From Parapristionchus giblindavisi (Eukaryota; Nematoda; Chromadorea; Rhabditida; Diplogasteridae): a stretch of 64,000 nt of DNA. Location: NCBI GenBank assembly GCA_943737045.1, contig CALSFV010000004.1:1499501-1563500 (forward strand), read 5' to 3'. The notes under the pieces were generated by a model. It worked only from the letters and a program-made list of their open reading frames with translations, was not told the DNA's origin and ran no database searches. Below are positions 46,563 through 58,480 of this stretch, piece by piece. Made by a program: the position numbers and the translations under genes. How positions within the stretch are numbered: position 1 is the first letter of the stretch; each line of letters begins with the position of its first letter.

Positions 46563-49500
46563 ATGACGACAAAGACCACATTCAATCGATTATTTTCAAT
46601 AGATATGAAAGTAGAAGAACACTACCTAGTACTACTGATAAAGGTACACTGTACGTATGGTTATCGATTGATTGATTGTTTTAAGATGTAGAACAATCAA
46701 TATTCTGGTAATTATGGTCAATTGGAATACAATGTTCTACGAGAGGTCGTAATAGTTCTCGATTATGTATGGAAATTGTTGAATCATTCAAGATTACAAG
46801 TATATAATCTATTTTATGACTATTGAATTGTTTTTGTTAATCATTCTAATATTCATTTTGCACGTGTTGTACATTTTCATATTGTAAATTGCTCCATTTA
46901 TTGAAACTATTGAGATAAAGTATATTGAATTTTGCATTTTGTTATTGGCTGAATTGACATTTCATTCAGTTTGAATATACTGAACAAGATATCGAAAAAG
47001 ACGTATTGCTGGAGAAATCAGACTTTTTTCAGGAAATGTCTAAGAAAAGGAATAGTTATACAGAAGATCCTAGGTTTGATTGATCTACTGTACCAGATGA
47101 GAAAATCAATATTGATTACAGTATCCTTCTACCTGGTATCTATCGTGGTAATGAAACTCACGAGTATGTCTTAGCTCTTCGTGATCAAGATGTTAGAGCA
47201 TTTTATGGCAGCTTCTCCATACAATGCGTAGTTGGAAACGTTAGAGTAAGTTATCGATTGATTGATTGGTATATTGTGCTCATTGGTTTGATTGATTATT
47301 TATACTGTACTTATTGGTTTGATTGATTGATATACTGTAGTTATTGGTTTGATAGATTGGTATACTGTACTTATTGATTCGATTGTTTGGTATACTGTAT
47401 TGTTTGATTTCATGTCGATGGAGGGCTGATCAAAGAGCACAAACAGGGTGATAAGGAATCCTGGCATAATGTGTGTGCTCCATTCAGAAACGGGCGACCG
47501 GTGAGTGAATCAAGATTACGGTACTTACTGATTACTGTATCGTATTCAGATTTATATGGCAATCGATCCTTCAATTCAAGTCACATTAACTGATCACCGG
47601 ATTAGATGGAAACTGAATAATGTATGTGTCCCTGACAATATGTCTATTCTAGTGTATTTCGATCAATAAATCATTTCAGATATGTTCTCAAACAACAGAA
47701 ATCATGGATTATATCAAGAATTCAGACAAAGAAAATTGTTACGCTATTGTTCTGGTATCAAAAGCTCCGTCGATAGAAGCAAGAATAACCCATTCTCTTC
47801 ATGAGGTATACTGTAGTAGGCATAAGGTATTGATTTTGGATCAATAATTATTAAATTCAGAACTATCTCATTCCTCCTGTCAAAGGAAATGTTGCTTTCG
47901 CTTCAAACTTCACTTCATCTTTCTTCAATATCCTTCTGATATCATTTTCTATTCTCTTTAATGCTATAACAGTATCGTAATCATAAATTCGCGGCATCAG
48001 CAGAAAGACGATTCCGGTTTTTGCACCCTTCCCACCCGATTTAGCCAAAATTCGCCCAAAAACGATAACGATTTGTCCAAAATGTACTCAAAAATGAAAT
48101 ATTTGCGTTCGATCTACCCGATTTTAATTTCCAGTTACAAAATTTCACGTATGATGATAATCAATATCATTCATTCAAATACCGTAATCTGATTCATTCA
48201 ATTCCAGCCTGAACGCTCAGCTCCACAATCATATTGTCCGACGAGTGTTGATGCAATCGATAAAGTACTCGATTATATTCATCTCTATGATGGTAGATCA
48301 ACCAATTCATGCTCTATCTGATATCAATCAATAATCAGGTCCTTCTCGTATATCGATTCTTTTATCTGGGTCGAAGAATGTTGGAAAGTCGACTTTCGCT
48401 CGAAAGCTTGTTAATTACTGTCTGTAAGTCATTTACATAAGATTGTATCGATTTTCTAAAGTTTATCAATTACAGTAATCCATCAAAGGCGGTCTATTTT
48501 ATGGATCTGGATATTGGCCAATCAGAGTTCACTCCACCTGGTTGTATTAGTTGTACACGTATGAATGCTCCAATCATTGGTCAGTTGTGGTGTAGATGGT
48601 GGTGCATGGCGTGAGGCGACGATTCGCAATACTGTTGTGGTGTATATTGTGGTGCATAGAGTGAGGCGACGTTTCTCAATTCTTTTTCATTTACTGATCT
48701 TCCATTCAATCATCAGAAGACATTCTTCGAGAATTCATTCTTCTTTGGTGACGTAACAGTCAAGGATGAAGACCAACGAAGGTAGTACGACCATTTTGTT
48801 GTTGTGTAGATAAGATACAGTAACCGCTCTTTCAGATATCTCGCCGCAATTGACGCACTCTATGATCGATTCATTGAGATTTCTCCGAAGAATTCGGTTC
48901 TCATTATAAACACAATGGGATGTATTGATGGTCAGTATGTATGAAATAAAGTAATTTTAATTATTTAAATTTTTTTATTGTTATTGGACGAGAGACAATA
49001 ACGATATTCTGTGTAATATATTGTTTTAAAAAGGAAGAACGGCGAAAATACTGTAATATTTAGATCATAGCGTTGATTCTGTTACAAAAAAGGTGTTCTT
49101 TATTTTCTCAAAAGTCCTCCTACAGTGCACCATAAATATATTTCTCTTCAGGATTTGGTCGTGACGTTATCGATCACTGTGCTCAGAAATTCAATCCAAG
49201 ATATCTATTCACACTTTCTGGATCCTATGATATACCTAGTATTTGCTACGAGGTGATCTTTGATCTTTCGATTCCAAAAATTGATCTTTGATCTTTCAGC
49301 TTCCACGATCGCTGCGCGATGATATCATGACTTTCCATATCAGATGGCGTGCGGGTTACGTCAACAGAAACGAGTGAGTTGATCTTTGATCTTTGACCTT
49401 TCTGATCAATACACTTGCAGTACTCCATTATCAGCTGCACATCTCCGTGAATTAGCAACTATTTGCTATTTCGCTAAGGTATCTCATAACATGTTCACTA

Positions 49501-50630
49501 ATAATAATACTTTAGTAACGAATAAGAAAATGGTTGAATACATAATTTACTGTGCGACATCGGGGTAGCGTAAGAATAGTAGTGGACGTTGAAAAATTAA
49601 GTTAAGAAGAAGAACTACATAAATTGATTTAATTGAATTACAATATATTAATTAATCAAATCAATTATTTTATAGTCGTTACCTGATTCTCGTCCCGTTC
49701 TCTCTGCTGTATGTGAGATTGAGCCATTTGAGATTGCATTCGAGTAAGATATTATTGATTAGATAGATACTCACTATCGATTGATCACTACAGTAATCTA
49801 TGTATCATCCTTCCCTTCACTCTTCGTACTCTACCCGATCGATCGATATTCTCCATTCTCAATGTGTCTATTGTGGCACTGTGTTCATTATCAGGGACTA
49901 CCATACCCAAAGCGGTTAGTTGTTCCCGCCATTATCGAAGATTCAAATATGATGGTCTGATTACTGTAGGAACGACGTCGAATGCTGGGTAGTAGTAAAT
50001 TACCGTGGTTGGTTTTGGCGACACCGACTTCTCATCCTATTAGAATTTTAGGATTCGGATTGGTTGGTTTTATAGATCTATGAATGTAAATTATTGTTTA
50101 TCGATTGTTTAGGTCCGTGGATGTGATATGCGAACACGAAAACTTTTCGTTATATCTCCTCTCAATACCGAACAAATCAATGAGGTACGGTAATCGACGA
50201 TTATTGATTGATTCCAGTATCTTTCCAGGTGGACAGTATCGCGTACATGCAGGGAGTACCCGTGCCTCCGTGTTTGCTATATGCCCAGGTGAGATCAAAG
50301 ATCAAATTTGAATTAGATGTAGCGGCCGAGACACCGTAAACCACCGTATAACAATTTTTCTGTTGATATATAGTTTGATTACTAATCAATATATTTTAAT
50401 TACTAATCAATTAAATCCGAATACTAATCAATATATTTTGATTACTAATCAATATAAGTCGAATACTAATCAATATATTTGAGCCCTTCGAGACTAAACC
50501 ATACATTCTCACATCTGGAGATGGTGACGATGGATCGAATTCAGTGATTCAATCACAATTAATCAATGATCTCTATGGTGCTTTCGTCAATAAAACAGGA
50601 GCTATGAGATCAGCGGTTCCTAGAAGATGA
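46563..50630 (+). CDS. nol-9: NOL9/GRC3 polynucleotide 5'-hydroxyl kinase
   Basis: Exons: 46563-46643, 46970-47054, 47097-47245, 47447-47500, 47550-47621, 47680-47805, 47861-47971, 48208-48292, 48339-48423, 48476-48579, 48697-48781, 48836-48930, 49152-49252, 49300-49373, 49421-49478, 49676-49743, 49794-49914, 49970-50062, 50113-50184, 50229-50288, 50484-50630; 641 aa (human 702). NOL9/Grc3 phosphorylates pre-rRNA 5' ends in the nucleolus during ITS2 processing. The P-loop is GSKNVGKST (about 265-273), followed by DLDIGQSEFTPPGC, the nucleotide/lid region, and NTMGCIDGFGRDVI. Oddities: the intron before 48697 ends ACTG, not AG, yet phase and homology (PIIG/DLPFNHQ) fit; the intron 47055-47096 is 42 nt, in frame, and contains the only stop (TGA). 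The N-terminal two exons and the 47447 acceptor are the least certain. Confidence 0.9.
47255..47405. repeat. Intronic minisatellite in NOL9
   Basis: About four copies of a 30-35 bp unit of the form ttattggtttgattgattgatatactgtac, with drift. Inside NOL9 intron 3. Confidence 0.7.
48585..48690. repeat. Direct repeat in the NOL9 intron with the TG acceptor
   Basis: Two copies of a roughly 50-bp unit: gttgtggtgtagatggtggt...gcgtgaggcgacgattcgcaat and gttgtggtgtatattgtggt...gagtgaggcgacgtttctcaat. They lie just upstream of the non-canonical acceptor at 48696. Confidence 0.7.
50383..50483. repeat. Intronic tandem repeat in NOL9
   Basis: Five copies of an about 20-bp unit attactaatcaatatatttt with variants (cgaatactaatcaatata), filling the end of the last NOL9 intron up to the TTTGAG acceptor. 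Confidence 0.75.
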
Positions 50631-51055
50631 TCATCATTCATTCCATAACTATTTGTAAATGTGGTCTTTGATCTTTCAGTTCAAATTGTTTATATTGTTA
50701 CCCTTTCATCGTTCATTGTTTCTGTTACACTTGGTTCCGTTTTATGATAAAAAGATTTATTAAATACTTTCAGTTTATTATCATGTAATGTGAAGAGTAT
50801 GAGATGGGTAATGGTTGATACGGTATTAAACGTTAATCCTGGTAGGGATAATATAATGGGCCAAAGAGTATGAAGAGAGGAGATTGAGAAATGATGGGGA
50901 ATGGTCATGAAGTGAATATGCGGGATTACGGTAGATGAGTGGGATGGAGTCAGGAGATTACGGTAAATAATTAGTATCACTATTTACGGGATGCTTCAAC
51001 AAATCTGAAAAAAAAAACGCTTATAAATGATTATTTTTCGTGAATCAGTAAAAGA

Positions 51056-51253
51056 TTACTTTTGATTGATGAATTGCTTCATTTCAAGCGGAAGCTGAAG
51101 ATAAAGAGAAGTATTAAGAAATTCATCAAAGAATAATTTAGCATCAGTCCAACGATCAAGAAGAAGCAAGGAAAAAACAATTTGAGCAAATGGACAAATA
51201 TCTTGAACAGAAAAGTACCGCAATAATAATTCCAAGATTGTATTGATTGGCAA
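51056..51253 (-). pseudogene. C-terminal part of BTB-like gene (uncertain)
   Basis: A 65-codon minus-strand frame, leucine-rich, with RYFSVQDICPFAQIVF and LLLLDRWTDAKLFFDEFLN, ending LEMKQFINQK and TAA. A different frame just upstream reads FLLANQYNLGIIIAVL, similar to what follows a BTB domain, so a frameshift within the exon is possible. It lies downstream of the BTB exons at 51400-51675 in the same orientation. Confidence 0.4.
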
Positions 51254-51399
51254 GAAGGAAAATATGAGCCCTCAACAGTGGAAATACTTCATCGATGATA
51301 ACTAATGATAAGAAGATTTCACACTTTCGAGTTAACTATAATTAAAAAGTATTTTGAAAAGCTCCGAGTGGTCTCAAATACAGCAGATGAGAAACATAC

Positions 51400-51675
51400 C
51401 ATTGGCATAACAAATCTATCGGCCAATTGAAGCATTTGCTCGACATTCATAGAATTTATTGGCTTATTAGGAGGATTGATGATTGACAACATTTCTTGAA
51501 AATCATTTACTGTTACGTCCTAGAAAATGATGTTTATACAAAACTAAACAATATGGAATATAAATATCGAAAATTTACTTAACAGGAAATCTGCCTTCTC
51601 TTTCATATCAGAAGTGAAATATGCTATGAAGTACTCCGACCAAGCCATCAGGATGCCCGAGTTCACAGTGATGTC
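51400..51675 (-). pseudogene. BTB-domain exons (bath/BTB family), phase-broken
   Basis: Exon 51675-51579 reads DITVNSGILMAWSEYFIAYF and TSDMKEKADFLL; exon 51519-51400 reads DVTVNDFQEMLSIINPPNKP, then the LQLADRFVMPM that typifies nematode BTB domains (ll-LAdrf-mp). BTB domains dimerise and often recruit cullin-3. The donor (A/GTAAAT, phase 1) and acceptor (TTCTAG, phase 0) do not match by one base, so the gene is probably broken or the sequence has a one-base error. The adjacent palindrome at 51706-53872 interrupts the upstream part. Confidence 0.6.
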
Positions 51676-51705
51676 CTTCAAATATAAATATAATATCGTG
51701 TTATT

Positions 51706-53872
51706 AAAAGGCGTTCTCGCTAAGACGGCAAGTAAAGTGGCACAGTTGGTGAAAATCGTTTCTATGCGCTCAAACTTCACAGATGAGTGCCTAGGGGTGG
51801 GATACACTTCAGCCAAAAAATTGGACTCCAAATGTGATCTTTGATCTTTGATCTCGCGAAAAATAAGTTGAGATTTTCCTATCTTGTTATATACCATTCG
51901 AAAGAGTGCAAAAAGTTATGCTAGAATATAAATTTTTAGAGGTCTAGGTCTAGTATAGCTCCCGTGATGTGCGAAAAACCAAGTTTTTTGGACGTTTTCA
52001 ATCTTTAAAAAAATTAATCAGCACTTTACAATAATCTCCGGGGAATTCCACTGACGCTATCTTGTAGCAAATTTCATGTAGAATTTAATAAAAATTAATT
52101 GAGAAAAATCGATTTTGTCGGAATATCACTTTTAAGCCAACGCTATCGCCCGATCGAGCTCATTTTCCTCGGGTGGGTTCGAACCCCACCCCAGGACAAT
52201 GTTTTTTGCTGATTTTTCGCTGGCTTTCCAATGCTGCCCAAGGCTTTTGCCAATGTGTATGACCTTAAGAAAGTTGTTTTCTTGACATATTTAGCTGATA
52301 AAGTATGCCAATGACGAGTTCTTGACTCTACTATAAAGTCACGATCGCTGAATAGCTCGAGAGAGTCACTTTATTCTATAAAATGATAGGGCACGTCTGT
52401 TTGTTTGTTAATGTGTCGTCACACGCCCCTTCTCCTTTAGGAATCCTTTAGGATTGTTTAGAAACACTACATTGGGCATGCAAATGCACGACTCTGTCGT
52501 ATGACAGTTACCTGGTAGATTCTGACAGCGGTGATATGCTCAGATAAAAGATTAAGCCATGCATGCCTGCGAACAAGCCTCATTTGGGGGCAAACCATTA
52601 GTACGGTTCCAGATTCGGACAAGCTCAACAAATCGATGTTCACGTTTGAAAGAGGGTAAGAGAGTGAAAAATTGAGTAGGGCTGTGATTGGTTAGAGAGA
52701 AAGAAACGATGGGAGCTCTCTAGGGGGAGAAGGAGGGGCCGTCCAACAACGACAAGCACACAAATTCTGTAACCTTTCGATCCTCAGTTTTCTACAATTC
52801 GGCACGGTGATGTTCTGCACCAGAAGAAGGTGTAACTTATCTCTCTCTCTCTTATCTCCGACCCCTCCTTCTCCCCCTAGCGAGCTCCCATCGTTTCTTT
52901 CTCCTATAGCCAATCACAGCCCAACTCAATTTTTCTCTCTTTTACCCTCTTTCAAACGTGAACATCGATTTGTTGAGCTTGTCCGAATCTGGAACCGTAC
53001 TAATGGTTTGCCCCCAAATGAGGCTTGTTCGCAGGCATGCATGGCTTAATCTTTTATCTGAGCATATCACTGCTGGCAGTATCAACCAGATAACTGTCAT
53101 ACGGCAGAGTCGTACATTTGCATGCCCGATGTAGTGTTTCTAAACAATCCGAAAGGAATCTTAAAGGAGAAGGACATATAAACAAACAAACAGAGTAACT
53201 CTCTCGAGCTATTCAGCGATCGTGACTTTATAGTAGAGTCAAGAACTCGTCATTTGCATACTTTATCAGCTAAATATGTCAAGAAAACAACTTTCTTAAG
53301 GTCATACACATTGGCAAAAGCCTTGGGCAGCATTGGAAAGCCAGCGAAAAATCAGCAAAAAACATTGTCCTGGGGTGGGGTTCGAACCCACCCGAGGAAA
53401 ATGAGCTCGATCGGGCGATAGCGTTGGCTTAAAAGTGATATTCCGACAAAATCGATTTTTCTCAATTAATTTTTATTAAATTCTACATGAAATTTGCTAC
53501 AAGATAGCGTCAGTGGAATTCCCCGGAGATTATTGTAAAGTGCTGATTAATTTTTTTAAAGATTGAAAACGTCCAAAAAACTTGGTTTTTCGCACATCAC
53601 GGGAGCTATACTAGACCTAGACCTCTGAAAATTTATATTCTAGCATAACTTTTTGCACTCTTTCGAATGGTATATAACAAGATAGGAAAATCTCAACTTT
53701 ATTTTTTGCTAGATCAAAGATCAAAGATCACATTTGGAGTCCAATTTTTTGGCTGAAGTGTATCCCACCCCTAGGCACTCCATCTGTGAAGTTTGAGCGC
53801 ATAGAAACGATTTTCACCAACTGTGCCATCTTCCATCCCGTTCACTGCATTCTTACCGAGAACGCCTTTTAA
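51706..53872. repeat. 2.17-kb palindrome with perfect tRNA T-arm-like hairpin
   Basis: Arms of about 1.0 kb: aaaaggcgttctcgctaaga at the left, its diverged complement at the right. The centre is about 52720-52870. Each arm contains gtgggttcgaaccccac (52170-52186, and complement near 53375), a perfect 5-bp T stem with a 7-nt TTCGAAC loop equal to a pol III box B; no good box A was found. The left arm also overlaps possible exon sequence of the BTB-like gene (SVKFERIETIFTNCA), suggesting the element captured or lies over coding sequence. Confidence 0.85.
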
Positions 53873-54119
53873 CTTAGCAAACTATCCTTTCTCAATTCTT
53901 ATCATAGATCGAAAAGTACGTTACAAACTACCAAAGCCGCATTTGAGCCGAAAATTCTCGAAAATCAAAAAAAAACTGACCTACACCCTTTCATGATTCT
54001 TATGTATATTGTAGTTCAAGGGCTACAGGATAAATAAAATTCTATCAAACATTGAAAAAATATTTTACAATGATTAATAATAATTTTGCATGCATTGTCA
54101 TGTAACATTTCGTTGCCAA

Positions 54120-54308
54120 CTACATGTACAACTGTCCGGCAATGAAAAGACCAAATGTGAGGGAAATCATACATACCTTCTCATCGAGTCCAATTACAGT
54201 ATCTTCATTTAATTTAATACCGTTATCTTTCGCAGCGACAAGTGATACAGTAATATCGATTTTTGTTGGAAATTGTGTATTTGGATAGTAACAAATCAAT
54301 TTATACAT
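54120..54308 (-). pseudogene. MATH-like coding exon (tentative)
   Basis: The minus-strand frame MYKLICYYPNTQFPTKIDIT, VSLVAAKDNGIKLN...DEK ends at a GTATGT donor (54175/54174). The pattern YkLicYyPN...I-itVSL-a resembles a MATH domain strand pair, and with the BTB exons downstream this suggests a MATH-BTB gene. The frame continues upstream as STCTGCIFDSHGETK, but joining it to further exons fails in phase. Tentative. Confidence 0.4.
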
Positions 54309-54588
54309 CTTGGTTTCACCGTGAGAATCAAAGATACAGCCAGTACACGTAGATTTTTCTTTAATTTCTTGGAAAAGGACATAAACAATTGAATAAAGGA
54401 ATTGGTTTGGAAAACATTTACATCATTTAGAAATACAATACAACACTTTGTGCGCGCGCACACAGTTAGTGGCTTATCAATATCATCAGGTCCGGAAAGA
54501 TAAGTTCTGCTAAAACATATAATAATCAATAAAATTAGGAGTATGGTCAGATGATTCAGATCTTTTTCGCTACGCATCGCAGATTCAA

Positions 54589-54610
54589 TCGATACATTCA
54601 AATCGCCCAT
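54589..54610 (-). promoter_or_regulatory. Possible start of the MATH/BTB-like gene abutting an insertion
   Basis: Minus-strand ATGGGCGATTTGAAT is preceded by TTATAG, so the ATG lies 2-3 bases from an acceptor-like site inside the right-hand copy of a 9-bp target duplication. If this was the natural 5' end, the element at 54622-56588 separates it from its promoter. Alternatively, the frame continued through the insertion point (…KKNGVIDGRFE). Confidence 0.3.
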
Positions 54611-54621
54611 CTATAACACCA

Positions 54622-56588
54622 GGGAGTATGACAAAACCGCAACGACAAAAGCGCAAATGGGGTAGAAAAAGCGCAAGCGACAAAAGCGCAACTCGCGATA
54701 ACTTCGGCCAGAGTTGTCCAATCATGGTCAGGTTGGACATTTTGAACTCCTTAGGCTCAGGGCTATTACGTCAGTAATTGATCTTTGATCTCTGGCCTCT
54801 CAACGACAAAAGCGCAACTCGGGCTATCTCCTCTCACTGTGATGCTAGACACTTCGGGGCGGGCTCATACGAAACGTGGGGGCCTCCGCCATCCCGTAAC
54901 AACTTGATCTTTGATCTCTGACCCCTCGACGACAAAAGCGCAACTCGGGCTATCTCCTCTCACTGTGATGCTAGACACTTCGGGGCGGGCTCATACGAAA
55001 CATGGGGGCCTCCGCCATCCCGTAACAAGTTGATCTTTGATCTCTGGCCTCTCAACGAAAAAAGCGCAACTCGCGCTATCTCGGCTCAGAGTGATGCTAG
55101 ACACTTCGGGGTGGGCTCATACGAAACCATTGTCAACTACCGTAACCTACCGTAACCCGGTTCGGTGGGTCAGATCAAGTACGATGGGCCAGATTTCACA
55201 AAAAATGTCGGAATAACCACTGCGCGTGAGATATCATTATGAGTTAATGTAAACTACCGTAACCTACCGTAATCCGGTTCGGTGGGTCAGATCAAGTACG
55301 GTGGGTCAGATTTCACAAAAAAATTGTCGGAATAACCACTGCGTGTGCGATACCATTATGAATTATTGCAAACTACCGTAATCTACCATAACCCGGTTCG
55401 GTGGGTCAGATCAAGTACGATGGGTCAGATTTCACAAAAAATGTCGGAATAACCACTGCGCGTGAGATATCATTATGAGTTATTGTAAACTACCGTAATC
55501 TACCATAACCCGGTTCGGTGGGTCAGATCAAGTACGATGGGTCAGATTTCACTAAAAAGTGTCCAAATAGTAACTATGCGCGTGGTATGATTATGAGTTA
55601 TTGTAAACTACCACTTGGACACTTTTTAGTGAAATCTGACCCATCGGACGTGATCTGACCCACCGAACCTTTTTATGGTGGATTACGGTAGTTTACAATA
55701 ACTCGTAATGATATCGCACACGCAGTGGTTATTCCGACAATTTTTTGTGAAATCTGACCCACCGTACTTGATCTGACCCACCGATCCGGGTTACGGTAGA
55801 TTACGGTAGTTTACAATAACTCATAATGATTTCGCACAAGTAGTGGCTGTTCCGACAATTTTTAGTAAAATCTGACCCACCGAACTTGATCTGACCCACC
55901 GAACCGGGTTACGGTAGATTACTGTAGTTTACAATGGTTTCGTATGAGCCCACCCCGAAGTGTCTAGCATCACTCTGAACCGAGATAGCTCGAGTTGCGC
56001 TTTTGTCGTTGATTGGTCAGAGATCAAATATCAACTTGTTACGGGATGGCCGAGGCCCCCAGGTTTCGTATGAGCCCACCCCGAAGTGTCTAGCATCACA
56101 GTGAGAGAAGATAGCCCGAGTTGCGCTTTTGTCGTCGAGGGGTCAGAGATCAAAGATCAACTTGTTACGGGATGGCGGAGGCCCCCAGGTTTCGTATGAG
56201 CCCGCCCCGAAGTGTCTAGCATCACAGTGAGAGGAGATAGCCCGAGTTGCGCTTTTGTCGTCGAGGGGCCAAAGATCAAAGATCAACTTGTTACGGGATG
56301 GCGGAGGCCCCCAGGTTTCGTATGAGCCCGCCCCGAAGTGTCTAGCATCACAGTGAGAGGAGATAGCCCGAGTTGCGCTTTTGTCGTTGAGAGGCCAGAG
56401 ATCAAAGATCAATTACTGACGTAATAGCCCTGAGCCTAAGGAGTTCAAAATGTCCAACCTGACCATGATTGGACAACTCTGGCCGAAGTTATCGCGAGTT
56501 GCGCTTTTGTCGCTGGCGCATATTATTTTTGCGCTTTTGTCGTTTTTGGCGATTTGCGCTTTTGTCGTTGCGGTTTTGTCATACCCCC
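54622..56588. mobile_element. 1.97-kb palindromic element with 9-bp TSD, built of tandem repeats
   Basis: Flanked by the perfect 9-bp duplication ataacacca (54613-54621 and 56589-56597), the size typical of Mutator-like elements. Ends are gggagtatgacaaaaccgc and the near-complement. Each half contains about three copies of a module with cgacaaaagcgcaactcg and ctagacacttcggggcgggc (about 130-165 bp), and then about four copies of a 118-bp module with ggttcggtgggtcagatcaa. The two halves mirror each other about 55610. No transposase frame; long frames over it reflect the repetition. Confidence 0.85.
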
Positions 56589-56597
56589 ATAACACCA

Positions 56598-57177
56598 TTC
56601 TTCTTCGTAATTTTTGCTATACTATGCCACTGATGATCATATATTATAATGATCTCACGCACTTTTAGACAGAATAACCCGTCCAGAATGAATCTCTTTA
56701 AACAACCTCAGTGGTCAGAACAATTATTATTATTATCATTCTCAAACAAAAACACTCAAAATATTTCGGAAAGACGAAAAAGAATGAAAAATACTTCACA
56801 CACAATGATTTCTAATCATTACCTTGACTACGTCACTCCGCTTATACATTGACAAAATATTGCTGTAATCCATTGAGAATGTATGCTTTAATACCTCTGG
56901 ATGATGAATGAAATTCGCTTCCTAAAACGGTACAATTTACTTTTTTTAAATGACAAAATAAGTAAATTAGGGCTATGTCAGAGTATTTGCGTTAGAACGT
57001 GCAAAGTCGGCGGATCTGATTTCTTAAAAATCCCTATATGCAAATCGAGAAAGAAAGAACGGTCAATAGGTACGTCTTTTGCACATCAAACGGTCGATAC
57101 TCAATAAGAGATGTAAAGAAATAAGTTCACTCTGCACTTTAACCACATGGACCCCCAGAGGATACAAAACTAACAAT
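56598..57177. other. A/T-rich region without recognisable features
   Basis: Between two elements. Minus strand near 56600-56630 (AAAATTACGAAGAAGAATGG) would continue the MATH/BTB-like frame before the 54622-56588 insertion. Otherwise nothing is supported. Confidence 0.3.
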
Positions 57178-57520
57178 TACCACAAGGGAGTGCGGATACA
57201 GTAGACGTCCTTCTTTGAGGGCTACGAGCACTCAAATAAAAGATATTCATTTGGCTTCAGAGAGTATGCATAAATCGTATTCTCTCAAGTTAAATAAAAG
57301 TCGAAGAATCGCAAAAAGTTGATAAACGTTACTGTAACAGTGTATAAATCGTATTCTCTCAAGTTAAATAAAAGTAAAAGAATCTTTTTCACCCAAATGG
57401 GCGCCTTTTATTTTGCGCTAGCGATTTCGAAGTGGCGCGGCAGAGACTTATATGTGTCGAAGATTAAACCTGTTACTTGAACAGCGAATATAACAATATA
57501 TCTATATTCATCGTTCGTTC

Positions 57521-58017
57521 GTGTCTTGTAGTACTAATACATATGCCCGATTATTCGTCACATATGTTCGACCTCTTCTCGAGTATTGTTCAGAACTCTG
57601 GAGTCCTCAATCATGCACGTTAAATAATAATATTGAATCCGTTCAGAGACGTTTTTCCAGACTGGTCTTCCGCAAGTGTGGACTACAGTACAGTACACGA
57701 ACTACCATGAGAGACTCCACCACCTCAATCTCCCATCCCTCGAATCTAGACGTAGACAAAACGATATAATTTTCGTATATAAGACGATTCACAATTTCAT
57801 TGACATTGATCCCCGCTCTTTGTTCCTGTTTTCAAACACGATTAATTCAACTCGTGGTCATAATATGAAGCTTTGTGTTCAGCCAGCATCTTCTTCTAAG
57901 TTTTTAGCCTTTATAAGTAACCGAATAGTTTCTCAATGGAACTCTTTAGATAATTCAATTGTAACTGTACAAAACCCTGTGTACTTTAGTTCTTATGTTC
58001 GTAATTTAATACTGTGA
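57521..58017 (+). pseudogene. Non-LTR retrotransposon (CR1/Jockey-like) C-terminal fragment, frameshifted
   Basis: The first frame reads FVTYVRPLLEYCSELWSPQS then ESVQRRFSRLVFRK, the region after the reverse-transcriptase domain of CR1/Jockey-like elements. The frame shifts at about 57680-57690 and continues as ERLHHLNLPSLESRRRQNDI, IFVYKTIHNF... to the TGA at 58015-58017 (xSLE-RR---D-i--YK is the usual pattern). The RT catalytic core is absent. A 5'-truncated, dead copy. Confidence 0.8.
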
Positions 58018-58261
58018 CCTAGCTGTTACAGTTCTTTTCGCTTCTTCTTATTTTATCACTTGTACTATCAATTACTTTATTTTAACTTTGTCATTAAATT
58101 GAAAGATGCGATAAATATTTATTATTATGGATCCTCTGCAATTATGCGAGAATATCTTACTATGAGAATCATTTAATCATTGCACATTTCATTTAACGAT
58201 AAGACAATATAATTGAAAAATGAATGAATTAATATAAAGAGACAAGGGCCGACGGACTTCG

Positions 58262-58480
58262 TCCAGTACTACAGATTGAGACGGTGGCGATGGGCTGCCC
58301 GCTTATCTTCACTTGATCGTGACTGATGGTTGAAAAGCGTGTTGGAATGGAACCCACAAGGGCCAAAGCGATCGAGAGGCCGAATTGAGATGGAAGAATG
58401 AATTTGTGAAGATAGTCGGGCCAGACTAGACTTTATGAAAGTTGCCCTCAACAAGGATCAGTGGAACCATCTCTTGTCAC
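58262..58480 (+). pseudogene. Second, unrelated LINE 3' fragment (RTE-like), with stops
   Basis: Plus-strand frame RRWRWAARLSSLDRD, stop, WLKSVLEWNPQGPKRSRGR, IEMEE, stop, then ARLDFMKVALNKDQW in a nearby frame. The W-a-Hl-r--d-rW---v--W-P-g-kR--GR signature is the C-terminal tail of RTE/CR1-type elements. At least two in-frame stops. Confidence 0.65.

Noticed and set aside
46475..46680. 62-codon frame starting VCECMCILEDQLLILIIK as NOL9 exon
   Set aside because: It ends in phase 1, which would give a TGA on joining the next NOL9 exon. The overlapping frame starting at ATG 46563 ends in phase 0 and joins cleanly.
56143..56412. 89-codon minus-strand frame with internal repeats
   Set aside because: It is a readthrough of the tandem modules of the 54622-56588 element; the peptide repeat mirrors the DNA repeat.
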